The notes below the pieces were generated by a model, which saw nothing but the letters and a program-made list of their open reading frames with translations, did not search any database and was not told the DNA's origin. Of a stretch of DNA of 64,000 nucleotides, positions 50,722 to 61,668 are shown in pieces. Numbering within the stretch: the first letter of the stretch is position 1; each line of letters opens with the position of its first letter. This DNA comes from Echinococcus granulosus (Eukaryota > Platyhelminthes > Cestoda > Cyclophyllidea > Taeniidae). Location: NCBI RefSeq assembly GCF_000524195.1, contig NW_020170486.1:196435-260434 (forward strand), given 5' to 3'. Made by a program: the position numbers and the translations under genes.

Positions 50722-52365
50722 GCCTGACAAAGTGAGAGAGAATAGACGAGGAGGGAGACAAGTGGAATCAAAGGGTGTTGCTGTATACACTGCCTTTATA
50801 TAGCACTAAGCATGTGTGCTCTCGGGTGTGAGGATGCTGGTGCAGTAATCACCCTCTCGATGCAGGTGTGTGCAAAAAGGTATTACAGCCTGTGTGATTG
50901 ATCACTGAGGCATTCAATCAACGCGCCTTTATTGGCACACTAGTAGCACTGGCACATTGGCAAGCCTGTTGATATGATTACCTTACTTCCCCCCTCCTCC
51001 CCCCCTCAAATTTGTCCATTCAGTTGCGGTAGGGGGTGGGAAATTCAGGAGCCACCGGTAAAGGGAACGTTCATGTTAATATGATAAATAGAAGTGGAGT
51101 GGACTGCAAAATTGATGGAGGGCGAACGGTTACAACTGAGGTTTTCAAAAGAAGTAGCCGAGGCGGGTGAATCAGGGGGAAAGAAATCCGATTCCTGCTC
51201 CTGGAAAATGGGGCGAGAGACTTCATACCGCATATTGGGGTGAGCTGGATGGGGTGGAGGGAGGAAATTTGGTGATGGATCGCGACCCATTCTGGATACC
51301 ATTCCCGTTCAACTTCCGCCTCCCACTGCTTACTCGTCATTCTCTAATTGACTCATCAAAAATAGGTTAATGTTGTAGCTAAATCTAGATTCCGGCATAG
51401 GCGAATCCACGGTAAGCGCCTTTGTGTTTTTAGTTAAGTAATTTTCCATAGTCTACTTGGCGTGCTTTGAAGAGTGCTAAATACACACGCGGTAGTCGAT
51501 ATTACCTCTTGAAGATCTCAAGGGCCTAGCTGAATCTGCTCGCCGAGATAGTAAATGTCGAAAAGTACCACTTTTCCATTCCCGTAGGCGTTCTACCTAC
51601 TTGAGGCCGTCACACCAATGAATACCGCCGCAATGAGATATGTCTTAAGGTGACACCGCACGCACAGTGAGTGGTGTAGTTGAATATTCACGGAGTCTCT
51701 TCACTGCGCTTCGCACGCTCAGGTAAGTCTAGGTCACCTGAGTTAAAAGCAACACCTGTCAGCAAGCCGGTCTGACAAAAAAAAGCGCGCGGCCAAAGGT
51801 GTAGGTATGCTATGAAAATTGTCCCTCAGTAACAGTAACTTTAAAGAAAGTGGGCTGCCAAATAAAAACACTCAGTTTCTCATCAACTGTTTGTTATTTT
51901 TTAGTCACGAAGTTTCTAAAAAGTCGCGCTTGTTTGCTGTGCTAATAACATATTTAGGCGATGATATTACTTAATGGGGAAATCTATTTAAATCAAATTT
52001 TTAGCTTCTTATTTAAAGGGCTATTAGTTGTTCCGAATCAAACAAAAGCAGCATTTACTCTTAGAATAAATTAACGCCATTTTGCAAAGATGCTGCGAAA
52101 GCCTCCCCATTAAATAACTGAAAATGCTCGAAGTTATGAATAAGGGCCTCCTAATGTCACACGTCTCATTAACCTCCTCTCGATAGAGCGCTTTCGTCAG
52201 CCATACTACGAGATGGTATTCAATCCAAGTCTCTAAACCTGGAAGATTTCTATTTTTAATATAAGATTAGTTTAAATGATTTCATTGGCTGGCTGTGAAG
52301 AAACCTTTAAATAAATAGACCCCCTCTAATGGAGCTTGCACTTCGTATGTCACTTCAGCTCAGCA
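50722..52365. other. Intergenic region between Ubl-1 and Ubl-2
   Basis: Lies between divergent genes. Two overlapping minus-strand frames at 51045..51340 are open for 85-89 codons but disagree with each other and match nothing known to me. Rest AT-rich. Confidence 0.45.
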
Positions 52366-52845
52366 ATGCACCTCCAACTGACAATAGTGCATCGTGAAAG
52401 GAATATCGTTTTTGTTTACACAAATGACAATAACTACGTACTGCGGGTGAAGGAATACATCACCAGGGTGACCGATATCCCAGTCGGAGTTCAAAAGTTG
52501 TCATTCGGTGGAATGCAATTGAGAAATAACAAGAAATTGAAAGACTACAATCTACCCGTGAATGCTGGCTTAATTCTTACCCTATCGCAAGGCCACGCTC
52601 TCAGATACCAAATCTTCGTGAAGGTGTCCTTCAGGAATAATCCAATCCGAGTGCGAATTGGTCTGGGCACCACGCTGAAGCAGATTCAAGAAGCACTATC
52701 GTCTTCATTGCAGGTTCCTGCAAATCAGCTTATGCTCTCCCACAACGGTCGATTGTTCGCAGAAAAGGATGCGGATAAAACGTTGGTGGATTTGGGTGTT
52801 AAATCAGATGAGGTGCTCGAATTGATGGTCGTGGAGATGAGTTGA
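52366..52845 (+). CDS. Tandem ubiquitin-fold protein 2 (single exon)
   Basis: ATG at 52366 starts the first fold (MHLQLTIVHRERNIVFVY); the open frame extends 30 bases upstream without another ATG. 159 aa and no intron. Fold 1, residues 1-75: EYITRVTDIPVGVQKLSFGG, NKKLKDYNLP, LILTL. Fold 2, about 80-159: YQIFVKVSFRNNPIRVRI, QVPANQLMLSHNGRLFAE, LVDLGVKSDEVLELMV. It ends right after the second fold, without a tail and without Gly-Gly. The Ile44 and Lys48 positions of ubiquitin are Ser and Met in fold 1. The next paralogue starts 369 bp downstream on the same strand. Confidence 0.8.
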   Translation: MHLQLTIVHRERNIVFVYTNDNNYVLRVKEYITRVTDIPVGVQKLSFGGMQLRNNKKLKDYNLPVNAGLILTLSQGHALRYQIFVKVSFRNNPIRVRIGLGTTLKQIQEALSSSLQVPANQLMLSHNGRLFAEKDADKTLVDLGVKSDEVLELMVVEMS

Positions 52846-53214
52846 TGAAATTTGAACAGTGCCTCCATCTTATGTCAGTTAAATGTACATGCTCCATCCC
52901 ACAAATACACAAAATTGTGTGGCCACTTCTTGCTTTTTTGTTATACAGGAAGGCATCCTGCGTTTTTTTAACTCCACTATCTGGCTATCCTCAGCATCAA
53001 GCTTCGCCAGCCATTTCCCACCAACATTGTCACCTACAAAGTCGGTCCATTCTTAATAAGTAGTACTGTGTGTAGTTGTGCCGCCTTTGAAAGAGAGAGG
53101 ACTGTCAGTCAGGCCGCTTATACTTTAATCGGGATACTCGCAACAAACTCATTAGATTAATAATGTGCAAACACAGCACTCGTTCCATATTTTACCTCCT
53201 CTGGTTGCGTTAAC

Positions 53215-53820
53215 ATGCCTCTCCACGTATCAATCATCTTTAGGCAACGAGTCCTCACCCAACTAACAATTAATGAAAATCTCCTCGTTTACAACTTGAA
53301 GGCTCGCACCACCAAGTCTATCAACATCCCCACTAGGGATCAAACACTGACATTCGACGGAGTGTTGCTTGAAAATTGCCGTCTTTTGAGGGTATACAAG
53401 CTACCCTCAGTGGTAGATATCAACATGAATGTGCCATTGAGCTGTCCCATTAAATATAAGGTATTCATCACCGCACCATTTCAAAATCGACCCCTGAAAT
53501 TGCGTATGAGGATGGAGAGGACATTGGGAGAGATGAAAAAAATTATTGAGCAATATGAGCAAGTGCCCTCGGATCAACAGATTATCGTGTATGACTGCTG
53601 CATTTTTGACAGAGTGGATGATGCCCTAACCCTCGCGGCCTTGGGAATAAAGGACAATGCCAAAATTGAGGTGATCTTAAAATACAATAAACGTGAAGAC
53701 ATTGATAGTGTCAAGACCATGCGTATGAAATCAAAAATGTCCACTTTATCCCCCTCGATCAGACAAGCATACCCAGACTCCAACTCGGAAGTGGTGATCG
53801 AACGATATCGGCCGAAGTAG
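53215..53820 (+). CDS. Tandem ubiquitin-fold protein 3 (single exon)
   Basis: ATG at 53215; 201 aa, no intron. Fold 1 (1-75): MPLHVSIIFRQRVLTQL, NIPTRDQTLTFDGVLLEN, RLLRVYKLPSVVDINMNVPL. Fold 2 (about 80-158): YKVFITAPFQNRPLKLRM, LGEMKKIIEQYEQVPSDQQI, LAALGIKDNAKIEVIL. A 40-residue basic/Ser-rich tail follows (MRMKSKMSTLSPSIRQAY). As in its paralogues there is no Gly-Gly end, and ubiquitin Ile44 and Lys48 are replaced (Thr, Val). An AATAAA at 53902..53907 can end the transcript. Same-strand neighbour of protein 2; the pair may be a tandem duplication. Confidence 0.8.
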   Translation: MPLHVSIIFRQRVLTQLTINENLLVYNLKARTTKSINIPTRDQTLTFDGVLLENCRLLRVYKLPSVVDINMNVPLSCPIKYKVFITAPFQNRPLKLRMRMERTLGEMKKIIEQYEQVPSDQQIIVYDCCIFDRVDDALTLAALGIKDNAKIEVILKYNKREDIDSVKTMRMKSKMSTLSPSIRQAYPDSNSEVVIERYRPK

Positions 53821-53901
53821 TTCACCGAGGAGATACAATTTCCTGGATTTTTGACTGTGAACATTTTTAAATTACTAATTCATTTCTATGACTTTTTTGT
53901 T

Positions 53902-53907
53902 AATAAA
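53902..53907 (+). terminator. Candidate polyA signal of Ubl-3
   Basis: AATAAA 81 bp after the stop of the third tandem-Ubl gene. Confidence 0.55.
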
Positions 53908-54486
53908 AAAAAGAAACAAGAAATAAAAGGCAACGCTACTTTGCAGAAGAAGCACTCAGTGTATCCTATTGGTGTAATCTGTTTCAGCCATCTGTCATTC
54001 AAAGGTAAGATTAGATCGTTAAAACAACGTCATTCAGGGGATGTCTCACTGAACTTACCCGATTGGTGAATCAAGGGGGTTGCTCTGTGATTTTGATAGC
54101 CCGTTTTCAATTTTGCGGGTGAGTTTGCATCTCGTGATTGATAGCTGAGCAGTTAACTATAAGTCTGGAGACATCTACGAGGTGAGATCAGTCGATTGTA
54201 GGAGTTACTCTACCAACTTCATAAGCTGGAGTAAGTCATGCTGAATCAGGTATGCGTAAAGCAGCCTATCCAACCAAATACTCAAGTGGGGGTGCTGAAG
54301 TAGTCGCTTCACTTGTACACAGGAAAATAAATGCAGAACTCACCTCCCTGTTAATATGCGAAGAGTTGAACAATCAAATATGTTACAGTTCAAACAAATT
54401 AACTACCATTTATTTGAAATATTTTGACCAGTTTCGCCTTCACAATGGAAGGGGAGATGGAGGGGAACACACATTTCAGGTTACAA
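53908..54486. other. Convergent gap (Ubl-3 / ALG8)
   Basis: Presumed 3' flanks; no gene seen. Confidence 0.5.
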
Positions 54487-57400
54487 CTAGTCGTTCTTCT
54501 TGAAAAAAGACTCTTTTGCTTGATAGAATTGATTCTCACCTTCATCCTCCACCTCGGCTTGCTTCTCTCTCCAGAACCACACAAAGTTGATCCATATGTA
54601 GACGAGGAATGCCACCAACAGGCCTACAGCGCAGTACACCGAGGTCAGCATTAGGGGCAGAAATTCTAAGTGTGGATACACACGAGGAAGAAGGATTCGA
54701 TTAACAGCTAGAAGAGGGATCAAGCCAAGAAGGTGGATTCGAGCGAGACTAGTCAATTCAGGCCAGAGAGTAGACAGAAGACCGCCAGTAACTGGATTTG
54801 ACGAGCGTCCCAACAGGAGATATTGAGTTAGTGTGTAGAGTAGGTAAGAAGACAGAACAATGGGTTGTTCTAAAAGAAGCGGGTAGCCATGTTCTAAATT
54901 TACTCGGGGAGAGGAATGCCGTTGGAGTTGTTTACTTTTAATACAATTAAGAAGTGATTAATTCGCCAAATTACATAGCTATGGGAGGATTTAACAAGGA
55001 CCGAATCAACGCGGAACTATGAGACTACCAAACCTACCATTTGGAGTAAATATCAATGGAAGGAGGCTAAAGTGAGCAACGGTGTTGACATAAAAGGCGA
55101 TTCCCCGAAGTCGTCGTGAAGCCACAGCTAAAAATCTGCAATAGCTAAAGCACATGTTGCACCTTTTTTACTCAAAAGTTCACAGAGAAAAAAGGACCCA
55201 CGTTAATGGAAGAGTTATCATAAGAACAGCCTTTTCATGAACATGCCAGCCAAAGAGGAAGGACGCCCAAGCCGCGGCAACAATGGAGCGAAGAAGAATG
55301 AAACCGGAATCTACTGCTTGCATACCATCTCTATGCCACTGGCAAAATACCAGACTGGGCTATAATAAAGAAGCGATTAAATATTAGTTTTACACTCCTC
55401 GGACAGTTGGAAAGAATAAAGGGAATTACAAGCATGAAAAGAGCAGTCAACAGGGCTGTGTGCAGAGGTCGGATGGTGAGTAGACAGAGGTGTTCATAGT
55501 TGCCCGTCAGTCCACTGGTCATTGGCACCTGATTCTCCAAAGATCCTGTCGGCTGGCGCAAACATAAGTGGGAAAATAATCCTGAAGGAATCACAATGAC
55601 TTGTAAACAAACTGCCACTTGGGAGGGGACAGGTAACAGGAAATTGGAGTATTTGCATCCAACATGGTCTACGTTCAGCTACAGGGCTACTAAGTAGACA
55701 TAAGTAGTATTGGTGACGGGGTACAGCTGATGCAGTGAACAAGTGAATCCCGGTACATTTACTACTTTTTTTCGCAGCGAAAAATTGAATAAATTGGTAA
55801 AACAGAATTAGGGAAAGGAAAGGCTCGTCACTTGATGACATAATCAACATAAGAATACGCAGGATGAGAGTGCTGGCGAGACTGAGGTGATGCCTTTTAA
55901 CAACCCTCCCAATCTCATCCTTAACTCATATTATTTTCCAGTATGAGATCTTACGCCGCTCTCTAACATCGGAAATAGAACTTCACGTCTACTGATTCGC
56001 TCGTCTTGGGAAATTATTTAAAAGAAGTTTGACTGGTACGCCGCGAAGTTGACTCGCATGGAGTGGACAGACCACAGTTGTATTCGTTTGGCCAGTAGCA
56101 GATGAGCGATACTGTCGCCATACCGAAGCCACTTCCCAGCACAGCTCAAGTAGACAGTCAGTAAACAAAAGATGTGGTTCTCGATAGCCGGTGCAGAAGA
56201 AACAGATTCACAGTCGTTTAGATGTCCTCACAAATCTTTATGCTCATGTGGATGACGACCATCCATTTCATGATCTCCACAACCTTCCCCTTTTGATGAT
56301 GTGATGGCGGCTTTGATGTCACCAAATTGATTTATCACACTATTCTAGTCCCTTACGGCACGACATTCTATACTTCCGTCGAAAGAAAAGGACCCTCATC
56401 TGATTCGCCTTCAGCTTCGTCCCTGGAATCGACTTCCACTCAACTCCTAAGGCAGACGGCGCACCCTTCACATTCAACCAAAATTCCGTAAAAAGTCCTC
56501 TCCAAATAGGAGTACCCAGACGGACTGATACTAATTACTTATAAATGCTCATAAATAGTTACGCGCATTGGATAAACGTCCACAAGTCTCAGTGAAATAA
56601 TGCCGAAATACACGATCTCCTTGCCTATGAAATACGTGACTCATTATAGTACAGAACAATAGCTACTGAAAACCGAAATAAGTAGCAGTGACTCTTATAC
56701 CAATTGACCTACAGTAACTCGATTGGTAGCCTTTACTAGTTCAATCATCCCAAGTAATAAAACATACCAGAGGCACTAAACATCTTATCCGCAGCATTGT
56801 ACAAAGCCCAGAAGTTTGGAGCCCAATAGGAGTGGCACAAACCACGTTGAAACGGAAATAACCTTGCAAGCAACTCTGCCAATTTACCCTAAAGAACGAG
56901 CACATATTGTGGGGACGAAATTAAACTTACCCAATAGATAAAAGGCGCCAAAGAGACTGTGAATACAATACCAACAACTGCAGCCATTAGGAACAAACGG
57001 CCAAGCACAACTTTGACTCGACCACTCTCTAGGGCAGTGAGTCTATTTAAAGAAAGGCCAGACTACCTCTCTTTAGGCAGTAATGAAAGAGCATAAAAAC
57101 AAAGTAGACGGGAGCAACATAAACGAAAATATGCTTGAAGTTGAGCAAAACAGAAAACCAAAATCCACTCCATAGGAAATTTCCCTAAAAAAAACAACGG
57201 AAACCATTAAAGGAATAGAGCGATCCTACCTGAAAGGCTTTGAGGATGGATAGGAATAGTATGCCAAAGAGAAATCCGTTGTACTGAAAGTGAATGTCTT
57301 TAAAGGGACAAAACGTTAAAGAAGTCGGATGGATGGGGACGCAGCTATTGATGGGTTACATTTTACCAAAAAATATGGAAAAATAAAGGATACGATCAAC

Positions 57401-57946
57401 CACAAGTAGTCCAAAATTAAAGGCGAAGAGAAAGGTTGCAGTCAAAAAGGTTATACGAGCCTTATCTCCAAGCGGTCCGAATATTTTATGCAGCATGCTT
57501 AACACAGCACATACGGAAGAAACACCTAACTTACCTACAAATTGAATAAAGGAGGAGGCATTCAGACAATAAAACCGTTATACGTTGGAAGTAAATTGTA
57601 GTTAATGAGGAGTAGGTCTCAGTAGACAGAACCACCATTTTAGGGTCCAATTTGCTACCAATTTGTGCCAGAGCCCACTCAAAATAGGCAAAGAAGGGGG
57701 GATAATCCAAAGTCCACTTGCTTGTAGCCTAAGGCAAATGATATGATCTAATGAATGGGGGGAGCTAACCTCACTGTACCACTCCGATATGTTGGTGCAG
57801 TATGTGATAGCAAGCCAATTTCTATGAACCTCAAAGTCCGTAGAATGACTAAATTATGCCATAAAGTTGGGTACCTACTATGCCCCAAATAAAAGGCTTT
57901 TAAAAGCTGCTGAAGCCAAAATTATCAGAATTCCATCAAACAACAT
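54487..57946 (-). CDS. ALG8: ALG8, dolichyl-P-glucose glucosyltransferase of the ER
   Basis: Twelve exons on the minus strand: 57946..57879, 57848..57770, 57728..57535, 57497..57394, 57297..57230, 57184..57067, 57028..56931, 56888..56768, 55545..55351, 55313..55202, 55135..55038, 54869..54487; every junction keeps phase and the product is 496 aa. ALG8 adds the second glucose to the lipid-linked oligosaccharide for N-glycosylation. Signatures in order: [31 protein letters not shown] (loop 1 with the DYPP motif), [71 protein letters not shown] and [18 protein letters not shown]. Repeated hydrophobic stretches fit a multi-pass ER protein. The MTSGL and HVHEKA blocks favour ALG8 over ALG6. Introns are tiny (down to 30 nt) except one of 1222 bp (55546..56767). 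Confidence 0.95.
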
Positions 57947-58676
57947 AATTTTCTGAAATGAGAAAAAATAGTGCAAGGTTAGTCGGTGTTGAAAACAGGA
58001 ATAGCCATTGCTTAAACTGGTGGAACCCTCGAGGGTGGAGTATACGTAGATGATAGTATGTCAGTATAAAGAAGGCAAAGAGATTGCATAAATCACTCTT
58101 GGTTAAAAAAGGTATCCACGTTGTCCAAAGGGAAGTAGAAAATCACCGGGCGTAGAAACAAGACAAAGACGATACCAAAATCAAGGCAATAACAGCGAAA
58201 AGAGAATGACTGCTGCCAGCATTCTAGCACAAATATTGACGAAGCCGAAAACGTTTCATGGAACAACAGAACAATGGATACCACTTAAGCTAATAACGAA
58301 CAAGGCCTTAAACTGCAAACTGAACAGGTATAAAAACTAATCTCCAGAAGTACGGGAAACCTCGAATTAAATTCAATACTGTTGTGCCCTTGTTGCTACA
58401 CTATCTACCCCCGGCTTCCTAAATACTCGGCCAGCCGATTCCACTAAATTGGCAACTGGGTTAGAATTTAAGCCAATTAAAAATCTATCATTCTGGCCAA
58501 TTGTTAATAAGAGCAGCAATGTAAAATCGCTTTAAAATAACCTGCATAAAGCATCGAATATATGAAAAACCATGCCATTATTCTCGCATTAAACGATTTT
58601 ATCTTCAGCATAACCATCTTGTAAAAGTAGAAACTAAAGGCTGTGCTTTTTAGGCTACTTTGACCCAGTTGCACAA
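57947..58676. promoter_or_regulatory. Divergent ALG8/MTHFD interval
   Basis: 730 bp between the two start codons. A strong acceptor-like TTTTTTCTCATTTCAG (minus strand) lies 8 bp before the ALG8 ATG, so a 5' UTR intron or a trans-splice acceptor is possible. No gene seen. Confidence 0.5.
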
Positions 58677-59905
58677 ATGGCTAGGCTGCTTCTTGGTGGG
58701 CTGATTGCGGAGTAAAGCTTCGTTTCCACTTTTTTGTCAAATTTAGTTTATTTCTGTCATATACAGAAGTTTTGCTAAACTACAGTGTAACCCTTCGTGA
58801 GCGTCCTCTTTCTTTGTAGTCGAATACTGAAGGAGATAAAGCAAGAGATTTCATCCTTGAACGAATCTGGCCCTTTTGAACCAACATTGGCCGTTTTGCA
58901 AGCACGCTTCCCTCATTGCGATTTATTGATTCTTATGCATGGAATTATTGAGTTGCATTTGTCTAATATTTCAGACTGGTTCTCATGACGACCCAGACGC
59001 CTACACACGCGGGCAAATTAGAGCAGCCGATTGTTCGGGGATCCGCCTCAGAAGAGTTACCGTTTCCAATGTATCCTCAAGTGAAGAGTTAGTTGGCCAG
59101 ATTGCCGCGTTAAATTGCGACCCTAGTGTACACGGCATTACCGTCCAGGCGAGTTTCATCGCCAAGTAATTAACGCTGCATTATAGCTACCCATAATCGC
59201 CAGCGGAAATTTTGACACAGACGAAGTCCTAAATGCGATCGATCCGAATAAAGACGTCGATGGGTAGGGTTACTTCCCCGTCCCAACGTATTAGTCTATC
59301 CACCTGCCAATTAGCTCACATTTGCAGCGGCAGCTACTTGCGTTGGAAGCAGTGCCCCTTTCTCATTCACCCTTCCTGCGTAGCTGCTGCTTGTTTACTT
59401 CTCCTACAAGAGACCGGACCCATACCGATAGGTCTGCGCTGCCTGGTGGTCGGGCGCGGCCGACTTGTTGGTACTCCTGTGGCCAGCTTAATGCTACGAT
59501 CTGCGAATGCTACCACCACCATCTGTCACACGGGTACCCGATGCCTCGAGGAGGAGGTAAATCGTGCTGAAATCCTCATCACAGGGGTCGGTAAGACCAA
59601 TCTAGTGAAGGGTGATTGGATACGTGCCGGAGCAATCGTAATCGACTGCGGGATAGACGTTTCATCAGGTAAAAATCACTTGTTTCTAAATCAGATTCAT
59701 TTGACATGATATAGGAAAGGTTCTTGGGGATGTTGAGTTTGAGAAAGCTGTCAGTCGTGCTGCATGGATAACACCAGTGCCAGGAGGTGTTGGACCTCTC
59801 ACATTCGCCCTTCTCATGAGGAGCACTTTGAACGCAGCAAAAAGATTTCATAATTTGTCAACACACTCACCTTTAATGGAACCAACAGGTATCTTACTAG
59901 AATAG
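58677..59905 (+). CDS. Methylenetetrahydrofolate dehydrogenase (FolD/MTHFD2 type)
   Basis: Six exons: 58677..58711, 58820..58901, 58975..59148, 59187..59263, 59295..59668, 59715..59905; phases fit and give 310 aa, the size of a stand-alone FolD/MTHFD2 unit with no formyl-THF synthetase domain. Conserved blocks: [59 protein letters not shown] (nucleotide loop), [18 protein letters not shown] and [18 protein letters not shown]. It interconverts methylene- and methenyl-THF in one-carbon metabolism. Tyr49, Gln97 and Asp122 match human MTHFD1 Tyr52, Gln100 and Asp125, but the cyclohydrolase lysine (human Lys56) is Gln53 (see findings). The protein starts at the fold, with no clear mitochondrial leader. 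Introns 2 and 3 have GC-AG borders. Whether it is closer to MTHFD1 or MTHFD2 is unresolved. Confidence 0.9.
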
Positions 59906-59996
59906 AGTGCTTTTTACACAAATTGTAGAAACGATAAAGTTAAGAATGGTGCATTGACTTTGTACAACTGCTCCTACGAATATACCATCAACTAAG

Positions 59997-61668
59997 TCAG
60001 TCGTCGTTGTTTCGCCTTCTTAAATTTCGGGAAACATTGGCTTTTCGCTTAAAGGGAATGGGTGGCATTGGAGTGACACATGGTTCAGGTTTAATCTCAG
60101 GGTCAGATTTGGGTCGGAATTCAATTTTATGAACAGCCCTTTTGGCAGTCGACGAAACGGGTGCTTGTTTTTCCTCGAATTTGAGACGGTAGTGTGAGGA
60201 TATGTCCGCCTCATTGACCTGCGAAAGGTGAGACAGGAGTTCTGCCTTCTCCGTAATCTCCTGCAGCTTCGCTTCATCACCCTTAAAAGTTTTACTCGCG
60301 AAAGAGGTGATTCGAAGCTTGATATCGCTCTCTGGTTTCACAGGCTCCAATTCCTCGGGGACAGAATACATGGACGCATTTTCTGCTGGTTCTCTACAAA
60401 GGCGGGGATTTTACATACAATAAAGACCCTACGGAATGAAAAAATCGAAGCATAAATGAGAAAGTTCCATAAACAATGGAGGCACACTTACTCAGGGATT
60501 ACTGGTTGCCATTCACCCAGTAGGTTTATTCGCGGTCGCTTCTTATTGCTAGGAACCATAGTGACGGGTTTATCTTGGGGTATGGAACATTCAGTGGTTA
60601 CAATCCTTGTAACATCTGGCGGTGGAAGTGGTGATTGACTTTCATCAGGTGAAGCGCCAAATGCCTGGCAAACGGCAGTACTGGCTTCGGAGACACCGGA
60701 CTCGCTTAGCTCAACAAGTCGGTTAAATAAAAACTGATCCAGCCTTTTCTTCTCCTGCGAGACACACTCGGAATCATTTGCTGGTTGAATCGAGGTCTTA
60801 GGGCGCTCCCATTGCGTGACTCCAGTCTTCTTGTTCCAATAGTACATTCGGCCATCGGTTGTTTTTACTTCCTTCCATTCATAAGTAATGGGTTTGGAAA
60901 CCACTGGAACGGAAGCGATAGGTGGAGCAGACTTCTTTTTTTCGCTCTTATGCACCTTCGACTGTTTTGCTTCTTGTATTTTCTTCAACTTTTCCTTCAT
61001 AGTACCAAACTGATCATCTGGCTAAGCTTAGGGAAAGAAAGTATTGATACCTGAGAGGTCAACACCATAACGTTTTGCGAGAGAGGGATCACGCTCAATA
61101 TCCTTCATCATCCCAACAAAAGCCATCTAAAGGAGAATCCAAATAAAAAAAGTATTCCCATACGTCATTGATGAGCGATATCTTCTCACGCATTTTCCCT
61201 TTAGAGGACGCAGTTGCGTTTCGTTGAAGCTCATTCAACTTCTTTTGCACATTGCCGATATGACGCTGACCACTCTCGTGATTATTGATACTCTAAAATA
61301 TACAATCAAATTGCAATCTGCCTAATATAGTGAATATGCCTCGAAGAAATGCAACATAGGTAGTAAGAAAGGGATATCATATTGAAGAGAATTTGGAATT
61401 ACGATCAAGATCTATATGAACAATAGAACAACTTTACTAAGATTCTACACAGAGAAATGGATTACCGTAGATTATTACCTAAATTCTAGGACTCGTTATG
61501 ACCTAGTGACCATAAACACCAGGGAGGAGCTTTACGCATATATTTAGGCAGTACCAAGAGTTGCGGCAAAAAGCATTGGGTTCAAAAGCTTACAATGGAA
61601 TTATCTTGAATCCAGCATTTGCAGATATCGCAATACTTCTTAGGATTACTTTTCCAGTAGTCAGCCAT
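59997..61668 (-). CDS. WBP4: WBP4 / FBP21 spliceosomal WW protein
   Basis: Five exons on the minus strand: 61668..61594, 61292..61164, 61126..61051, 61017..60492, 60393..59997; phases fit and give 400 aa. The N-terminus is the U1C-type/matrin zinc finger, MADYWKSNPKKYCDICKCW with the His pair in NHESGQRH. A Lys-rich segment leads to one WW domain (YEWKEVKTTDGRMYYWNKKT, GVTQWERP; about residues 125-155). Human WBP4 has two WW domains; I find only one. The C-terminal part is charged and includes VHKIEFRPKSDPE and PIPFKRKANVSRNLRRRNND, like the SNRNP200-binding tail of FBP21. The protein belongs to the activated spliceosome. It converges on the folate gene with 91 bp between stops. Introns of 33 and 37 nt occur. 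Confidence 0.92.

Noticed and set aside
51045..51340. Possible remnant of a fourth tandem-Ubl gene (INMNVP end resembles Ubl-3)
   Set aside because: Only six residues match; the preceding sequence does not align with a ubiquitin fold and a second frame is equally open.
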